DNA of 64,000 bases from Streptomyces griseus subsp. griseus (GCF_000720255.1 NZ_JOJE01000012.1:62001-126000), one strand, 5' to 3'. Positions 1 through 9,441 are shown, counted from the first letter of the stretch. The notes: a model not told the origin generated them from the letters alone. A program made the numbers and translations.

Positions 1-46
1 CCCGACGCCGCCTCATAGACGATGAGCTACTGGGGGTAGCAACCAC

Positions 47-871
47 ATGACGAAGAAGACGCGGATACGTGTCGCGCGGATCGCCGCCGGAGCCGTGATC
101 GCGGCGGGCGCCTCGCTGACCGCCGCGGGTGCCGCTTCGGCGCTCGACATCGGCGTCGGCGTGAGCGTCGACGAGAAGGGCGCGGATGTCGGCGTGGACG
201 TCGACACCAACGGCGGGACGGGGTCGGACGGCGGCGACGGCAATGGCACGTGCGACCTGCCTGTCCTCGACCCCGACTGCGACACGTCCGGTGACAACGG
301 TGGCGCGGGTGACAACGGTGGCGCGGGCGACAATGGCGGTGCCGGTGACAACGGTGGTGCCGGTGACAACGGTGGTGCCGGCAATAACGGTGGCGCGGGT
401 GACAACGGCGGTGCCGGTGACAACGGTGGCGCGGGTGACAACGGTGGTGCCGGCAATAACGGTGGCGCGGGTGACAACGGTGGTGCCGGCAATAACGGTG
501 GCGCGGGTGACAACGGCGGTGCCGGTGACAACGGCGGCGCGGGTGACAACGGCGGTGCCGGTGACAAGGGCGACGGCACCGCCCCCGACGGCGGCTCCGG
601 CGAGTCCGGGGACTCCGCCCAGGAGGCCGGCTCCTCCTCCCTGACCGACACCGGCTCCGACGACACCGGCTCCGGTGCCGCCACAGGCTCGGGCTCGGGC
701 TCCGGCTCAGGTTCCGCCGCGCACGCCCAGGGCAACGGTCAGGAGCTCGCCGAGACCGGTGCCGCGCAGACCGGTTTCCTGGTGATCGGCGCCGCGACGA
801 TGATCGCCGGCGGTATCGGCTTCCGTATCCTGCCCCGGCTGGTGAGCGGCCGCGGCGGCGCTGCTGCCTGA
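47..871 (+). CDS. LAETG sortase-anchored surface protein with hexapeptide repeats
   Basis: A 274-residue exported protein. Residues 1-32 look like a signal peptide: basic MTKKTR start, hydrophobic Ala-rich core and an ASA cleavage region. Residues 82-171 are 15 tandem copies of GDNGGA (three carry GNN), followed by a degenerate sixteenth. A Gly/Ser-rich linker leads to LAETG at 234-238, then a hydrophobic segment and a short Arg-containing tail. LAXTG is the motif used by class E sortases of Streptomyces, so wall anchoring is the likely fate; this is family knowledge plus inference. Two cysteines (C69, C78) precede the repeat. The start ATG follows a GGGGGT ribosome-binding stretch. The repeat region is probably a flexible stalk; no ligand-binding domain is recognisable. 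Confidence 0.85.
   Translation: MTKKTRIRVARIAAGAVIAAGASLTAAGAASALDIGVGVSVDEKGADVGVDVDTNGGTGSDGGDGNGTCDLPVLDPDCDTSGDNGGAGDNGGAGDNGGAGDNGGAGDNGGAGNNGGAGDNGGAGDNGGAGDNGGAGNNGGAGDNGGAGNNGGAGDNGGAGDNGGAGDNGGAGDKGDGTAPDGGSGESGDSAQEAGSSSLTDTGSDDTGSGAATGSGSGSGSGSAAHAQGNGQELAETGAAQTGFLVIGAATMIAGGIGFRILPRLVSGRGGAAA
290..577 (+). repeat. 18-bp coding minisatellite (GDNGGA units)
   Basis: Fifteen in-frame 18-bp units plus one degenerate unit inside the LAETG protein gene. Units differ mainly at synonymous third positions, and the GNN variant recurs at units 6, 10 and 12. That pattern suggests blocks of several units were duplicated together. Copy number is expected to vary between strains. Confidence 0.9.
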
Positions 872-913
872 CGGTAGTCGTCGACGTACGGACCGTACGG
901 ACGCGAGTACAGC

Positions 914-946
914 GAGGGGCCCGGAGCGCACCGCTCCGGGCCCCTC
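914..946. terminator. Bidirectional terminator hairpin
   Basis: A 15-bp perfect stem (914-928 with 932-946) and a 3-nt loop lie between two convergent genes. There is no strong T tract, as is common for Streptomyces terminators. Confidence 0.75.
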
Positions 947-962
947 CCGCGTCCTGGGCGGG

Positions 963-1154
963 CTACGTGGTCTGGTGCGCCAGCAGTGCCACCGCGGCGA
1001 TCAGCACCGCCAGCAGCACGACGAGCGCCATCGGGTTGATCCCCGCGAAGAAGTTCTCCTGCTGCAGCCGCTCGCGGTTGGCGCGGCACACCGGGCACCG
1101 GCCCTCGCTCACGGGCGCCGCGCAGTTAGCGCACACCAGCCGGTCGTACGTCAT
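963..1154 (-). CDS. Small zinc-ribbon membrane protein
   Basis: A 63-residue protein. An N-terminal zinc ribbon has two CxxC knuckles (CANC and CPVC, residues 8-23 approximately) and is followed by a single hydrophobic segment near the C terminus (about residues 42-59). I chose the internal ATG because AAGGAGG sits 8 nt upstream of it. The longer in-frame extension to 1346 has no ribosome-binding site. It is divergent from ftsE, with about 270 bp between them, and convergent with the LAETG gene. The function is unknown; a tail-anchored metal-binding protein is as far as the sequence goes. Confidence 0.7.
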   Translation of the reverse strand: MTYDRLVCANCAAPVSEGRCPVCRANRERLQQENFFAGINPMALVVLLAVLIAAVALLAHQTT

Positions 1155-1424
1155 GCGCTCGCCCTCCTTGCACCGGTTCCACGTACACAACGCTCCGGGA
1201 AACGAGAACGTTCCCCTGTCCACTGTGCCAGGTTCCGGCAAATTCAGCGCGGCCCTCTTGACGAACCCCTGGTAGAAGCCCTGGCCCCAGGAAACGGCGG
1301 AAGAGCCGAGCGTTACTCGGTACAAGTCGGAACAAAAGATGCGCAACCGTGTCCGGCGCCTGCGCTCGTGTACCCGCTTCGCGTATGGTCACGCCATCTA
1401 CCCCCGGCGACCCGTGGTGCATCC

Positions 1425-2114
1425 GTGATCCGATTCGACAACGTCTCCAAGGTCTACCCCAAGCAGAGCCGCCCCGCCCTCAGGGATGTTTCCCTCGAGG
1501 TCGAGAAGGGCGAGTTCGTGTTCCTCGTGGGGTCCTCCGGCTCCGGAAAGTCCACCTTCCTGCGGCTGATCCTCCGCGAGGAGCGGTGCAGTCAGGGCCA
1601 GGTGCACGTTCTGGGCAAGGATCTCGCGCGCCTCTCCAACTGGAAGGTGCCGCAGATGCGGCGCCAGCTGGGGACCGTGTTCCAGGACTTCCGCCTGCTG
1701 CCCAACAAGACGGTCGCCGAGAACGTGGCCTTCGCGCAGGAGGTCATCGGCAAGTCGCGCGGCGAGATCCGCAAGTCCGTGCCGCAGGTGCTCGACCTCG
1801 TCGGGCTCGGCGGCAAGGAGGACCGGATGCCCGGTGAGTTGTCCGGTGGTGAGCAGCAGCGCGTCGCCATCGCGCGCGCCTTCGTCAACCGCCCCAAGCT
1901 CCTCATCGCCGACGAGCCCACCGGCAACCTCGACCCGCAGACCTCCGTCGGCATCATGAAACTGCTCGACCGCATCAACCGGACGGGCACCACCGTGGTG
2001 ATGGCGACGCACGACCAGAACATCGTGGACCAGATGCGCAAGCGCGTCATCGAACTGGAGGGCGGCCGCCTCGTCCGCGACCAGGCACGCGGCGTCTACG
2101 GCTACCAGCACTGA
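1425..2114 (+). CDS. ftsE: Cell division ATP-binding protein FtsE
   Basis: A 229-residue ABC ATPase that partners FtsX and couples ATP hydrolysis to peptidoglycan hydrolase control at the septum. Visible motifs are Walker A (GSSGSGKST), the Q-loop FQDFRLLP, signature LSGGEQQR, Walker B ([12 protein letters not shown]) and the switch His (ATHDQ). The start is GTG at 1425, giving the usual FtsE N terminus [11 protein letters not shown] and the standard length; a longer frame upstream is non-coding. ftsX follows after 51 nt, so the pair is probably one transcript. The upstream 270 bp should contain its promoter, but no convincing -35/-10 pair was found. Confidence 0.97.
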   Translation: MIRFDNVSKVYPKQSRPALRDVSLEVEKGEFVFLVGSSGSGKSTFLRLILREERCSQGQVHVLGKDLARLSNWKVPQMRRQLGTVFQDFRLLPNKTVAENVAFAQEVIGKSRGEIRKSVPQVLDLVGLGGKEDRMPGELSGGEQQRVAIARAFVNRPKLLIADEPTGNLDPQTSVGIMKLLDRINRTGTTVVMATHDQNIVDQMRKRVIELEGGRLVRDQARGVYGYQH

Positions 2115-2165
2115 CCGCCGTCCGCTGACCGTCTGACCGTCCACGGAAAGGCTTGACCACACGCC

Positions 2166-3083
2166 ATGCGCGCCCAGTTCGTTCTGTCGGAGATCGGTGT
2201 GGGTCTCCGTCGCAACCTGACGATGACCTTCGCGGTCATCGTCTCCGTCGCCCTGTCCCTGGCCCTGTTCGGCGGTTCGCTGCTGATGAGCGACCAGGTG
2301 ACCACCATGAAGGGCTACTGGTACGACAAGGTCAACGTCTCGATCTTCCTCTGCAACAAGAGCGACGCCGAGTCCGACCCCAACTGCGCCAAGGGCGCCG
2401 TCACCGACGACCAGAAGAAGGCGATCGTCGCCGACCTGGACAAGATGTCGGTGGTCCAGAAGGTGACGTACGAGTCGCAGGACGACGCCTACAAGCACTA
2501 CAAGGAGCAGTTCGGCGACTCCCCGCTGGCCAGTTCCCTCACACCGGACCAGATGCAGGAGTCGTACCGCATCAAGCTGAAGGACCCGGAGAAGTACCAG
2601 GTCATCGCGACCGCCTTCGACGGGCGTGACGGGGTGCAGTCGGTGCAGGACCAGAAGGGCATCCTGGACAACCTCTTCGGGTTGCTCAACGGCATGAACT
2701 GGGCCGCCCGCGCGGTGATGGCGCTGATGCTCGTCGTCGCGCTGATGCTCATCGTCAACACCGTGCGCGTCTCGGCGTTCAGCCGTCGGCGCGAGACCGG
2801 CATCATGCGGCTGGTGGGCGCCTCCGGCTTCTACATCCAGGCGCCGTTCATCGCCGAGGCCGCGGTCGCCGGACTCATCGGCGGCACCGTCGCCTGCGGA
2901 TTCCTGGTCGTCGCGCGGTACTTCATCATCGACCACGGACTCGCCCTGTCGGAGAAGCTGAACCTGATCAACTTCATCGGCTGGGACGCCGTCCTGACGA
3001 AGCTCCCGCTCATCCTCGCGACCAGCCTGCTGATGCCGGCGCTGGCGGCGTTCTTCGCGTTGCGCAAGTACCTGAAGGTGTGA
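2166..3083 (+). CDS. ftsX: Cell division membrane protein FtsX
   Basis: A 305-residue integral membrane partner of FtsE. The layout is the typical FtsX one: a cytoplasmic N terminus, a first membrane segment (about residues 22-42), a large extracytoplasmic domain (about 43-175), then three C-terminal membrane segments (about 178-200, 225-250 and 275-297). The extracytoplasmic loop includes a Cys pair (about C60 and C73) that could form a disulfide. In actinobacteria this loop contacts a cell-wall hydrolase; that is family knowledge. It lies in the ftsE operon and ends just before a strong hairpin. Confidence 0.96.
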   Translation: MRAQFVLSEIGVGLRRNLTMTFAVIVSVALSLALFGGSLLMSDQVTTMKGYWYDKVNVSIFLCNKSDAESDPNCAKGAVTDDQKKAIVADLDKMSVVQKVTYESQDDAYKHYKEQFGDSPLASSLTPDQMQESYRIKLKDPEKYQVIATAFDGRDGVQSVQDQKGILDNLFGLLNGMNWAARAVMALMLVVALMLIVNTVRVSAFSRRRETGIMRLVGASGFYIQAPFIAEAAVAGLIGGTVACGFLVVARYFIIDHGLALSEKLNLINFIGWDAVLTKLPLILATSLLMPALAAFFALRKYLKV

Positions 3084-3093
3084 CGCATGCCAA

Positions 3094-3129
3094 GGAGGGC
3101 CGTACGGACAACCGTCCGTACGGCCCTTC
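3094..3129 (+). terminator. Terminator after ftsEX
   Basis: A 13-bp perfect stem (3097-3109 with 3114-3126, loop AACC) extends by a few further pairs. It sits between the ftsX stop and the S41 protease start. It either ends the ftsEX transcript or partly attenuates read-through into the protease gene. Confidence 0.75.
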
Positions 3130-3151
3130 CGCTTGTCCTAGACTCACCGCC

Positions 3152-4321
3152 ATGTCAGGTCGTGACCTGTTCTGTCAGCCCCGCCGTTTCGGCCGCGGGG
3201 CCGCCCTGACATTGGTGTTCGCGAGCGTGCTCGTCGCCGGTGCCGCGACGGGGTCCCTCCCCGTGGGCGAGCGCAAGGCGGTGCCCGACGAGATCCGCCA
3301 GGCCGCCCCGGTCGGCCGCCACGAGGAGGTCGCCCGGGCCGCCGCCGAGGCGATGGCCGACGGCAAGTCCCCCGTGGAGGCCGCCGAACGAGCCGTCAGC
3401 CGCAGTGGCGACCGCTGGGCCGCCGTCTACTCCGAGGGTGAGTACGAGGAGTTCGAGGAGTCCCTCGACGGCGAGTACACCGGCGTCGGCCTGTGGGCGC
3501 GGCAGGAGCGCGACGGCCGTATCGAGGTCACGAAGGTGGCCTCCGACTCGCCCGCGGCGGCCGCCGGGATCCGCACGGGCGACCTGCTGCGCCGCGTCGA
3601 CGGCAAGAGCGTCGACGGGCGCCCGGTCACCGAGGTCGTCTCCCTGCTGCGCGGCGACGCCACCGACGCGCCCGCCGGCACCACCGTCCGCGTCGGTCTT
3701 CAGCGCGGCACGCGCGCGTGGACCGAGACTCTGCGCCGGGCGCGCCTGTCCACGGACCCGGTCACCGTCCGGCGCCTCTCCGGCGGCGTGACCGTCATCC
3801 GGATCGCCTCCTTCACCAAGGGCGTCGGCGACACCGTCCGCACCGCCGTACGGCAGGCCCCGGCCGACGCCGGGATCGTCCTCGACCTGCGCGGCAACCC
3901 CGGCGGCCTGGTCACCGAGGCCGTCACCGCCGCCTCCGCCTTCCTCGACGGCGGTCTGGTCGCCACGTACGACGTGGACGGCGAGCAGCAGGCCCTGCAC
4001 GCCGACGCCGGCGGCGACACCACCCGGCCCCTGGTCGCCCTGGTCGATGGCGGCACGATGAGCGCGGCGGAGCTGCTCACCGGCGCCCTCAAGGACCGCG
4101 GCCGCGCGGTCGTCGTCGGCTCGCGCACCTTCGGCAAGGGTTCCGTGCAGATGCCGAGCCGGCTGCCCGACGGCTCCGTCGCCGAGCTCACCGTCGGCCA
4201 CTACCGCACCCCCTCCGGCCGTGGTGTCGACGGCACCGGCATCACGCCGGACCTGGAGGCCCACGAGGGTGCCCTCCAGCGGGCGCAGACCGTGCTGAGC
4301 GGGCTCGGCGACGCACGGTAG
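3152..4321 (+). CDS. S41 (C-terminal processing) peptidase
   Basis: A 389-residue secreted or membrane-tethered serine protease of the Ctp/Prc family. A hydrophobic N-terminal segment (about residues 14-33) is the signal or anchor. A PDZ domain (about 105-185, carbohydrate-free GLWARQ...VDGKSVDG) precedes the S41 core. The catalytic Ser is S304 in MSAAEL and the Lys is K329 in FGKG. Their 25-residue spacing matches the Ser/Lys dyad of the family. The ATG at 3152 is preferred over an upstream in-frame ATG because the latter would place the terminator stem in the coding sequence. Its position next to ftsEX and smpB is conserved in Streptomyces as I recall it. The substrate is unknown. Confidence 0.92.
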   Translation: MSGRDLFCQPRRFGRGAALTLVFASVLVAGAATGSLPVGERKAVPDEIRQAAPVGRHEEVARAAAEAMADGKSPVEAAERAVSRSGDRWAAVYSEGEYEEFEESLDGEYTGVGLWARQERDGRIEVTKVASDSPAAAAGIRTGDLLRRVDGKSVDGRPVTEVVSLLRGDATDAPAGTTVRVGLQRGTRAWTETLRRARLSTDPVTVRRLSGGVTVIRIASFTKGVGDTVRTAVRQAPADAGIVLDLRGNPGGLVTEAVTAASAFLDGGLVATYDVDGEQQALHADAGGDTTRPLVALVDGGTMSAAELLTGALKDRGRAVVVGSRTFGKGSVQMPSRLPDGSVAELTVGHYRTPSGRGVDGTGITPDLEAHEGALQRAQTVLSGLGDAR

Positions 4322-4384
4322 CCGGCACCGCCCCGCTAATCGGCTTTCCCTCCGGCCCCCTTGGAGTGCGAAAATGGCCGCACT

Positions 4385-4936
4385 ATGAGCAAGGGAATGT
4401 ACGTACCCAAGGAGTCCCAGCCGAAGCAGGGGACGGCCGCCAAGTTGCGTGACGGCGAGAGGGGCGGCAAGCGCAAGATCGTCGCGCAGAACAAGAAGGC
4501 ACGCCACGACTACGCGATCATCGACACCTACGAGGCCGGGATCGTGCTCACCGGCACCGAGGTGAAGTCGCTGCGTCAGGGGCGGACCTCGCTGGCCGAC
4601 GGCTTCGTCCAGATCGACGGGGGCGAGGCGTGGCTGCACAACGCCCACATCCCCGAGTACAGCCAGGGCAGCTGGACCAACCACTCCGCGCGCCGCAAGC
4701 GCAAGCTCCTGCTGCACCGCGAGGAGATCGACAAGCTGGAGGCGAAGTCGGAGGAGACGGGTCACACCATCGTGCCCCTCGCCCTGTACTTCAGGGACGG
4801 CCGTGCCAAGGCGGAGATCGCGCTGGCGCGCGGCAAGAAGGAGTACGACAAGCGGCAGACCCTGCGTGAGAAGCAGGACCGCCGGGAGACCGACCGCGCG
4901 ATCGCGGCGGCGAAGCGCAAGCAGCGGGGCGCGTAG
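4385..4936 (+). CDS. smpB: SsrA-binding protein SmpB
   Basis: A 183-residue partner of tmRNA in trans-translation, which rescues ribosomes stalled on broken mRNA. The conserved SmpB core is clear: [29 protein letters not shown], the YSQG segment and the Lys/Arg-rich C-terminal tail. It is about 20 residues longer than the usual SmpB because of an N-terminal extension ([12 protein letters not shown]). ATG 4385 is used; an in-frame ATG 24 nt upstream lacks a ribosome-binding site. The ssrA gene follows 97 bp downstream, the common smpB-ssrA arrangement. Confidence 0.96.
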   Translation: MSKGMYVPKESQPKQGTAAKLRDGERGGKRKIVAQNKKARHDYAIIDTYEAGIVLTGTEVKSLRQGRTSLADGFVQIDGGEAWLHNAHIPEYSQGSWTNHSARRKRKLLLHREEIDKLEAKSEETGHTIVPLALYFRDGRAKAEIALARGKKEYDKRQTLREKQDRRETDRAIAAAKRKQRGA

Positions 4937-5033
4937 GAATACGCTGGCACCCACCTGCGTTGGTCACGTACGATGGTGACTGCACCCCACAGCGGGTGCG
5001 CGCCCCTCTCCGGAGGGATTGTCAAAACAACAT

Positions 5034-5419
5034 GGGGATGATCGGTTTCGACAGCGGATGTCGAAGCAGGGGAAGCGTGTCGAGGAAGCGGCAATGATCT
5101 CGTAAACCATATGTCGCAAAAAATAATCGCCACTACAAAGCGCGATTCCCAGTCCTTCGCCCTCGCTGCCTGATAAGCAGTGAGTGAGGGACCCTAAATG
5201 GGTGTCAGCCCGGGAGCGTTCCCGGCCCGGATCCTGGCATAATCTAGGGAACTAAACCATCGAGCCCGGTCACGGGGCTCGATGGGAAACCAAACAGTGA
5301 CTGGGCCCGTCGGCGACTTGTTCGCGTGATCGCCGGGGCCGAGAAAATCACAGCGAACTGCACACGGAGAAGCCCTGATTCTGCACCGTTGGACGCGGGT
5401 TCGATTCCCGCCATCTCCA
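5034..5419 (+). ncRNA. ssrA: Transfer-messenger RNA (tmRNA, ssrA)
   Basis: The 5' end GGGGATG pairs with CATCTCC at 5412-5418 to form the alanyl acceptor stem, with A5419 as discriminator. CCA is not encoded. The T-arm GGTTCGATTCCC is at about 5398-5409. The tag reading frame starts at GCC 5129 and reads ATTKRDSQSFALAA before TGA at 5171, ending in the ALAA degradation signal. It works with SmpB encoded just upstream. The exact 5' end is inferred from acceptor-stem pairing. Confidence 0.96.
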
Positions 5420-5460
5420 CGATCGGGAAGGTCCTCGGACCTACCCAACCCATGTGGGTG

Positions 5461-5492
5461 AAAGCCCCGCTGCTCGCGAGCAGCGGGGCTTT
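5461..5492 (+). terminator. Terminator of ssrA
   Basis: A perfect 32-bp palindrome (AAAGCCCCGCTGCTCG and its reverse complement) follows the tmRNA 3' end by about 40 nt and continues into a T-containing stretch. It should terminate ssrA in the forward direction and could work both ways. Confidence 0.85.
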
Positions 5493-5510
5493 CGCTTTGA
5501 AGAGGGGAAC

Positions 5511-6146
5511 ATGACCGAACCCCGTCACCTGCTCGTCCGCGCTCAGGACGACTCCTACTCGTGGCCCCTGCTCGCCGACGACGAGCCTTTGGACCAGGGC
5601 CTCCCCGATACTCTGGCCGACCGACTTGGCTCCTGGTCCCTGGCCCGGCCGAAGGGTGGCTTCACCTCCCGCCCGGCGCTGCGCAAGCACGTCGCCGAGG
5701 GCCTGGACGTGGCGCGTGCGCTGGCGAAACACCTCGGCCCGGACTGGACCGTCCGCTACTGGGACGAGCGGCACCGGACCGAGAAGTACGTCTGCTGGGG
5801 ATGCGGGCGCGCCAACCTCACCCCAGACGCCCACGGCACCCCGCCGCACCCCGTCCACATCTTCGTCGAGGCCGAGTACGGGTGGTATCCGCTGCGCGCC
5901 GACGGGTTCGGGGATTTCCCACCCGACGACCCCGCCGCCGCGCTCGACCTCTCCCACGCACTGGTGGCCGACCTCAATGCCTGGTCCCAGGGCCACAAGG
6001 AGGCCATCGGCGGCTGGCTGGACGACCGCGACGGCGTCCGGGAGCGCATCGCCCTCGAGCGGCTGTGGGAGGAGGGCCGGCTCCTCACCGATCGCGTCGC
6101 CCGCGAACTGCACCCGGGTCGGACCGTCACCTACCGGGGCCTGTGA
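5511..6146 (+). CDS. Hypothetical protein with CxxC motif
   Basis: A 211-residue soluble protein that I do not recognise. It is acidic and Trp-rich. A CWGCG motif at about residues 97-101 could bind a metal or be redox active. No signal peptide or membrane segment is visible. The ATG at 5511 is preceded by GAAGAGGGG. The gene begins only 18 nt after the tmRNA terminator and is convergent with the LacI-type gene. Positions next to ssrA are frequent integration sites, but no att duplication or integrase is present here. Confidence 0.7.
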   Translation: MTEPRHLLVRAQDDSYSWPLLADDEPLDQGLPDTLADRLGSWSLARPKGGFTSRPALRKHVAEGLDVARALAKHLGPDWTVRYWDERHRTEKYVCWGCGRANLTPDAHGTPPHPVHIFVEAEYGWYPLRADGFGDFPPDDPAAALDLSHALVADLNAWSQGHKEAIGGWLDDRDGVRERIALERLWEEGRLLTDRVARELHPGRTVTYRGL

Positions 6147-6171
6147 CCGCGCCCGGCCGACCCGGCCGGGA

Positions 6172-7179
6172 TCACGCGTCGCGCGGCGCGGTACTCGCGC
6201 GTTCCGTCAGCCTCGGCGGCAACAGCGTCGCCTCCGGTACGTCGTCGCCGCCGAGCCTGCGCATCAGCAGCTCCACCGCCCGCTCACCCACCTCGGCGGA
6301 CGGCAGGGCGACCGAGGTGACGGGCACCCGGACGCTCTCGGCGAGTTCGTCCGGGCAGATGGCGGTGACGGACAGGTCGCCGGGCACCCGCAGCCCGAGC
6401 TGCTCGAAGGCGTCGATCAGCGGTTCCAGCACCGGCTCGTTGTGCACGACGACCCCGGTCAGCGCCGGCTGCTCGCGCAGCAGCCGCTCGGCGACCCGGC
6501 GGGCGGCGCCCGGCCCGGTCTCGCACGGGTGGACGGTGGAGGCCAGCCCGCTGCGGTCGGCGGCGGCGGTGAACCCCTGCACCACACGCTGCGCGAACGC
6601 CGTCCGACGCACATACACCTCCGGCGGCGACCCGACGAGGGCCACCACCCGGTGCCCGAGCCGCGCCAGATGGTCCACGCACACCTCGCCGGCCGCCCGG
6701 AAATCCAGGTCGATGCAGGTCAGACCGGCCGCGTCGGAAGGGAAGCCGATCATGACGGACGGTCTCTCCAGCGATCGCAGCAGCGGCAGCCGGGGGTCGT
6801 CGAGCTGGACGTCCATCACGATCAGCGCGTCCACCAGCGCGGTGTCCGCGACCCGCCGCAGCCCCTCATCGCCCTCCTCCTGGGTGAGCAGCAGCACGTC
6901 ATGGTCGTGCTTGCGGGCGGTGGTCACCACGGACACCGCGAACTGCATGACGACCGGTACGTGCATCCCGGCCCGCAGCGGTACGACCAGCGCCAGCACG
7001 TTCGACTTGCTGCTGGCCAGCGCCCGGGCACCGGCGTGCGGCCGATAGCCCAGCTCGCGGATGGCGGCCTCGACGCGCAGCCGGGTCTCCTCGGAGATCG
7101 GGCGCTTGCCGCTCAGCGCGTAAGAGACCGTGCTGGCGGAGACCCCGGCGCGCTTCGCCACATCGGTGATCTTGACCAT
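6172..7179 (-). CDS. LacI-family transcriptional regulator
   Basis: A 335-residue repressor-type regulator. The N-terminal helix-turn-helix (residues 3-50, VAKRAGVSASTVSYALSGK) and LacI hinge (LGYRPHAGARALAS) are followed by a periplasmic-binding-protein-like sensor domain. It is the last gene of the five-gene sugar operon. Its ATG overlaps the stop of the GH31 gene by one base (TGATG), so it is translationally coupled. The likely operators are two palindromes at 12570-12610, upstream of the first operon gene, which would make it autoregulated. The inducer is presumably the sugar imported by the operon (inference). Confidence 0.93.
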   Translation of the reverse strand: MVKITDVAKRAGVSASTVSYALSGKRPISEETRLRVEAAIRELGYRPHAGARALASSKSNVLALVVPLRAGMHVPVVMQFAVSVVTTARKHDHDVLLLTQEEGDEGLRRVADTALVDALIVMDVQLDDPRLPLLRSLERPSVMIGFPSDAAGLTCIDLDFRAAGEVCVDHLARLGHRVVALVGSPPEVYVRRTAFAQRVVQGFTAAADRSGLASTVHPCETGPGAARRVAERLLREQPALTGVVVHNEPVLEPLIDAFEQLGLRVPGDLSVTAICPDELAESVRVPVTSVALPSAEVGERAVELLMRRLGGDDVPEATLLPPRLTERASTAPRDA

Positions 7180-9431
7180 CAGCCCAGCTCCAGGGTGAGG
7201 AAACCGGTCCCCGCCTGCGCGTGCGCGATCCGCTCCCCGGCCGCCAGCGCCCAGGGCGCCGAGGGATCACTGGAGGACGCGCGCAGCGTGTCCCCCTCCC
7301 GTACGACCGTGAAGGTCACGTCCCCGACCGGCACCGTCACCTGGTCGCCCCGCCGCAGCCCGTACGTGCGCAGGGTGACCCCGTCGGCGTGCGGATAGTC
7401 GGGCCGGTCGTCCACCGCGCCCACCGGGATCACCGCACCCGGCCGCACCAGGAGCGGCACCCCGAGGAAGTCGTGCTGCTCGCGCACCCAGCGCGGTCCG
7501 GTCACCGTCTCGCCGGACACGAAGTGGGTCCAGGTGCCCTCGGGGACGTAGTAGGTGACGTCCCCCTCGTCGGAGAACACGGGCGCGACCAGCAGGTCCG
7601 GTCCGAGCATGTACTGCCGTTCCAGGTGCGCGCACCCGGGATCGTCCGGGAACTCCAGCACCATGGCCCGCATCATCGGCAGGCCCTCGGTGTGGGCGGT
7701 GCGGGCGGCCTCGTACAGGTAGGGCATGAGCCGGAGCTTCAGCCGGGTGAAGTGCCGAAGGACATCCACCGACTCCTCGTCGAACAGCCACGGCACCCGG
7801 TAGGAGGAGGAGCCGTGCAGGCGGCTGTGCGAGGAGAGCAGGCCGAAGGCCAGCCAGCGTTTGAAGAGGGCGGGGGTCGGGGTGCCCTCGAAGCCGCCGA
7901 TGTCGTGGCTCCAGAAACCGAACCCCGAGAGCCCCAGCGAGAGCCCGCCGCGCAGCGACTCCGCCATCGACTCGTACGTCGCCTCGCAGTCGCCGCCCCA
8001 GTGCACGGGGAACTGCTGACTCCCGCTTGTCGCCGACCGGGCGAACAGGACCGCCTCGCCCTCGCCCCGGTGCTTGCGCAGCACGTCGAAGACCGTGCGG
8101 TTGTAGAGGTAGGTGTAGTAGTTGTGCATCCGCTCCGGGTCGGAGCCGTCGGACCAGGCCACGTCCAGCGGCACCCGCTCGCCGAAGTCGGTCTTGAAGC
8201 AGTCGACGCCCTGCGCGAGCAGCGCCTCCAGCTTCGACGCGTACCAGTCGCGGGCGGCCGGGCTGGTGAAGTCGACCAGCGCCATGCCGGGCTGCCACAT
8301 GTCCCACTGCCAGACACTGCCGTCCGGCCGCTTCAGCAGATGACCGAGTGACTTGCCCTCCGCGAACAGCGGCGATCTCTGCGCGATGTACGGGTTGATC
8401 CACACGCTGATCCGCAGCCCGCGCTCCTTCAGCCGGGCCAGCATGCCCTCCGGGTCCGGGAACACCCGCGGATCCCACCGGAAGTCGCACCAGTGGAACT
8501 CGCGCATCCAGAAGCAGTCGAAGTGGAACACGGACAGCGGCAGTTCACGCTCCCGCATGCCCTCGATGAAGGAGGTGACGGTCTCCTCGTCGTAGGACGT
8601 GGTGAACGACGTCGACAGCCACAGCCCGAACGACCAGGCGGGCGGCAGGGCCGGACGGCCGGTGAGGGCCGTGTACTTGCGCAGGATGTCCTTCGGGGTC
8701 GGCCCGTAGATGACGTAGTACGTCAGCTCCTGCGTCTCCGCGCTGAACTGGGCCCGGGACACCACCTCCGAGGCGACCTCGAAGGACACCTTGCCGGGGT
8801 GGTCGACGAAGACGCCGTAGCCCGCGTCCGTCAGATAGAACGGGACGTTCTTGTAGGCCTGCTCGCTGCAGGTGCCCCCGTCGGCCTGCCAGACGTCGAC
8901 CACCTGGCCGTTCTTCACCAGCGGCCCGAAGCGTTCACCGAGGCCGTAGACGCTGGTCCCGACCCCCAGGTTGAGCTGCTCGCGCAGATAGTGGGCGCCG
9001 TCCGCGTCCCGCATGATGCCCATGCTCTTGTGGCCGCTGGAGGTGAGGACGCGGCCGTGGGCCAGGAACTCCACCTGCCAGGGGCCGCCCCGGGCGAGCT
9101 TCACGGACAGGGCGCCGGAGGTCAGGGTCGCGTGCTCGTCGTCGTAGGAGACCTGGGGGGTGGTCTCCGCCTCGGTGAGCCGGAACTCAGGGCCGCGCCG
9201 CTCCTCGCCCGTGAAGTGGGTCAGGGTGAGGCCGATGACGTCGGGCATCGGGGTGTGCGCGTTGATCGTCATGACCGGTCCCGTCATCAGGTCGCCGCGC
9301 GAGCGGATCGGCCGGGTCGGCGCGTGGATCTCCAGCGTGCCTCCCCCAGACGCGGTGACGTCGAGGACCTCGGCCGGGTAGGCGGCGGTGACGCCCTCGC
9401 GCAGCAGCCAGTAACCGTCGGTGAACTTCAT
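7179..9431 (-). CDS. GH31 glycoside hydrolase, alpha-xylosidase (YicI) type
   Basis: A 750-residue cytoplasmic enzyme. It has the N-terminal beta-sandwich and the GH31 (beta/alpha)8 barrel of YicI-like alpha-xylosidases. The nucleophile lies in KTDFGE (D415) and the acid/base in HWGGD (D481), positions that match E. coli YicI D416 and D482. There is no signal peptide, so the substrate is imported first. Co-location with an ABC sugar importer suggests it cleaves alpha-xylosyl or related alpha-linked disaccharides such as isoprimeverose. An alpha-glucosidase activity cannot be excluded from sequence. The start ATG lies 10 nt after the upstream permease stop. Confidence 0.92.
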   Translation of the reverse strand: MKFTDGYWLLREGVTAAYPAEVLDVTASGGGTLEIHAPTRPIRSRGDLMTGPVMTINAHTPMPDVIGLTLTHFTGEERRGPEFRLTEAETTPQVSYDDEHATLTSGALSVKLARGGPWQVEFLAHGRVLTSSGHKSMGIMRDADGAHYLREQLNLGVGTSVYGLGERFGPLVKNGQVVDVWQADGGTCSEQAYKNVPFYLTDAGYGVFVDHPGKVSFEVASEVVSRAQFSAETQELTYYVIYGPTPKDILRKYTALTGRPALPPAWSFGLWLSTSFTTSYDEETVTSFIEGMRERELPLSVFHFDCFWMREFHWCDFRWDPRVFPDPEGMLARLKERGLRISVWINPYIAQRSPLFAEGKSLGHLLKRPDGSVWQWDMWQPGMALVDFTSPAARDWYASKLEALLAQGVDCFKTDFGERVPLDVAWSDGSDPERMHNYYTYLYNRTVFDVLRKHRGEGEAVLFARSATSGSQQFPVHWGGDCEATYESMAESLRGGLSLGLSGFGFWSHDIGGFEGTPTPALFKRWLAFGLLSSHSRLHGSSSYRVPWLFDEESVDVLRHFTRLKLRLMPYLYEAARTAHTEGLPMMRAMVLEFPDDPGCAHLERQYMLGPDLLVAPVFSDEGDVTYYVPEGTWTHFVSGETVTGPRWVREQHDFLGVPLLVRPGAVIPVGAVDDRPDYPHADGVTLRTYGLRRGDQVTVPVGDVTFTVVREGDTLRASSSDPSAPWALAAGERIAHAQAGTGFLTLELG

Positions 9432-9441
9432 GGGGGGTTCC

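Noticed and set aside
13..735. 240-residue Pro-rich frame on the minus strand opposite the repeat protein
   Set aside because: It is the antisense shadow of the GDNGGA minisatellite; no ribosome-binding site and low-complexity only.
5034..6171. Possible integration site at the ssrA 3' end
   Set aside because: No duplicated tmRNA end, integrase or mobile gene in the flanking sequence.
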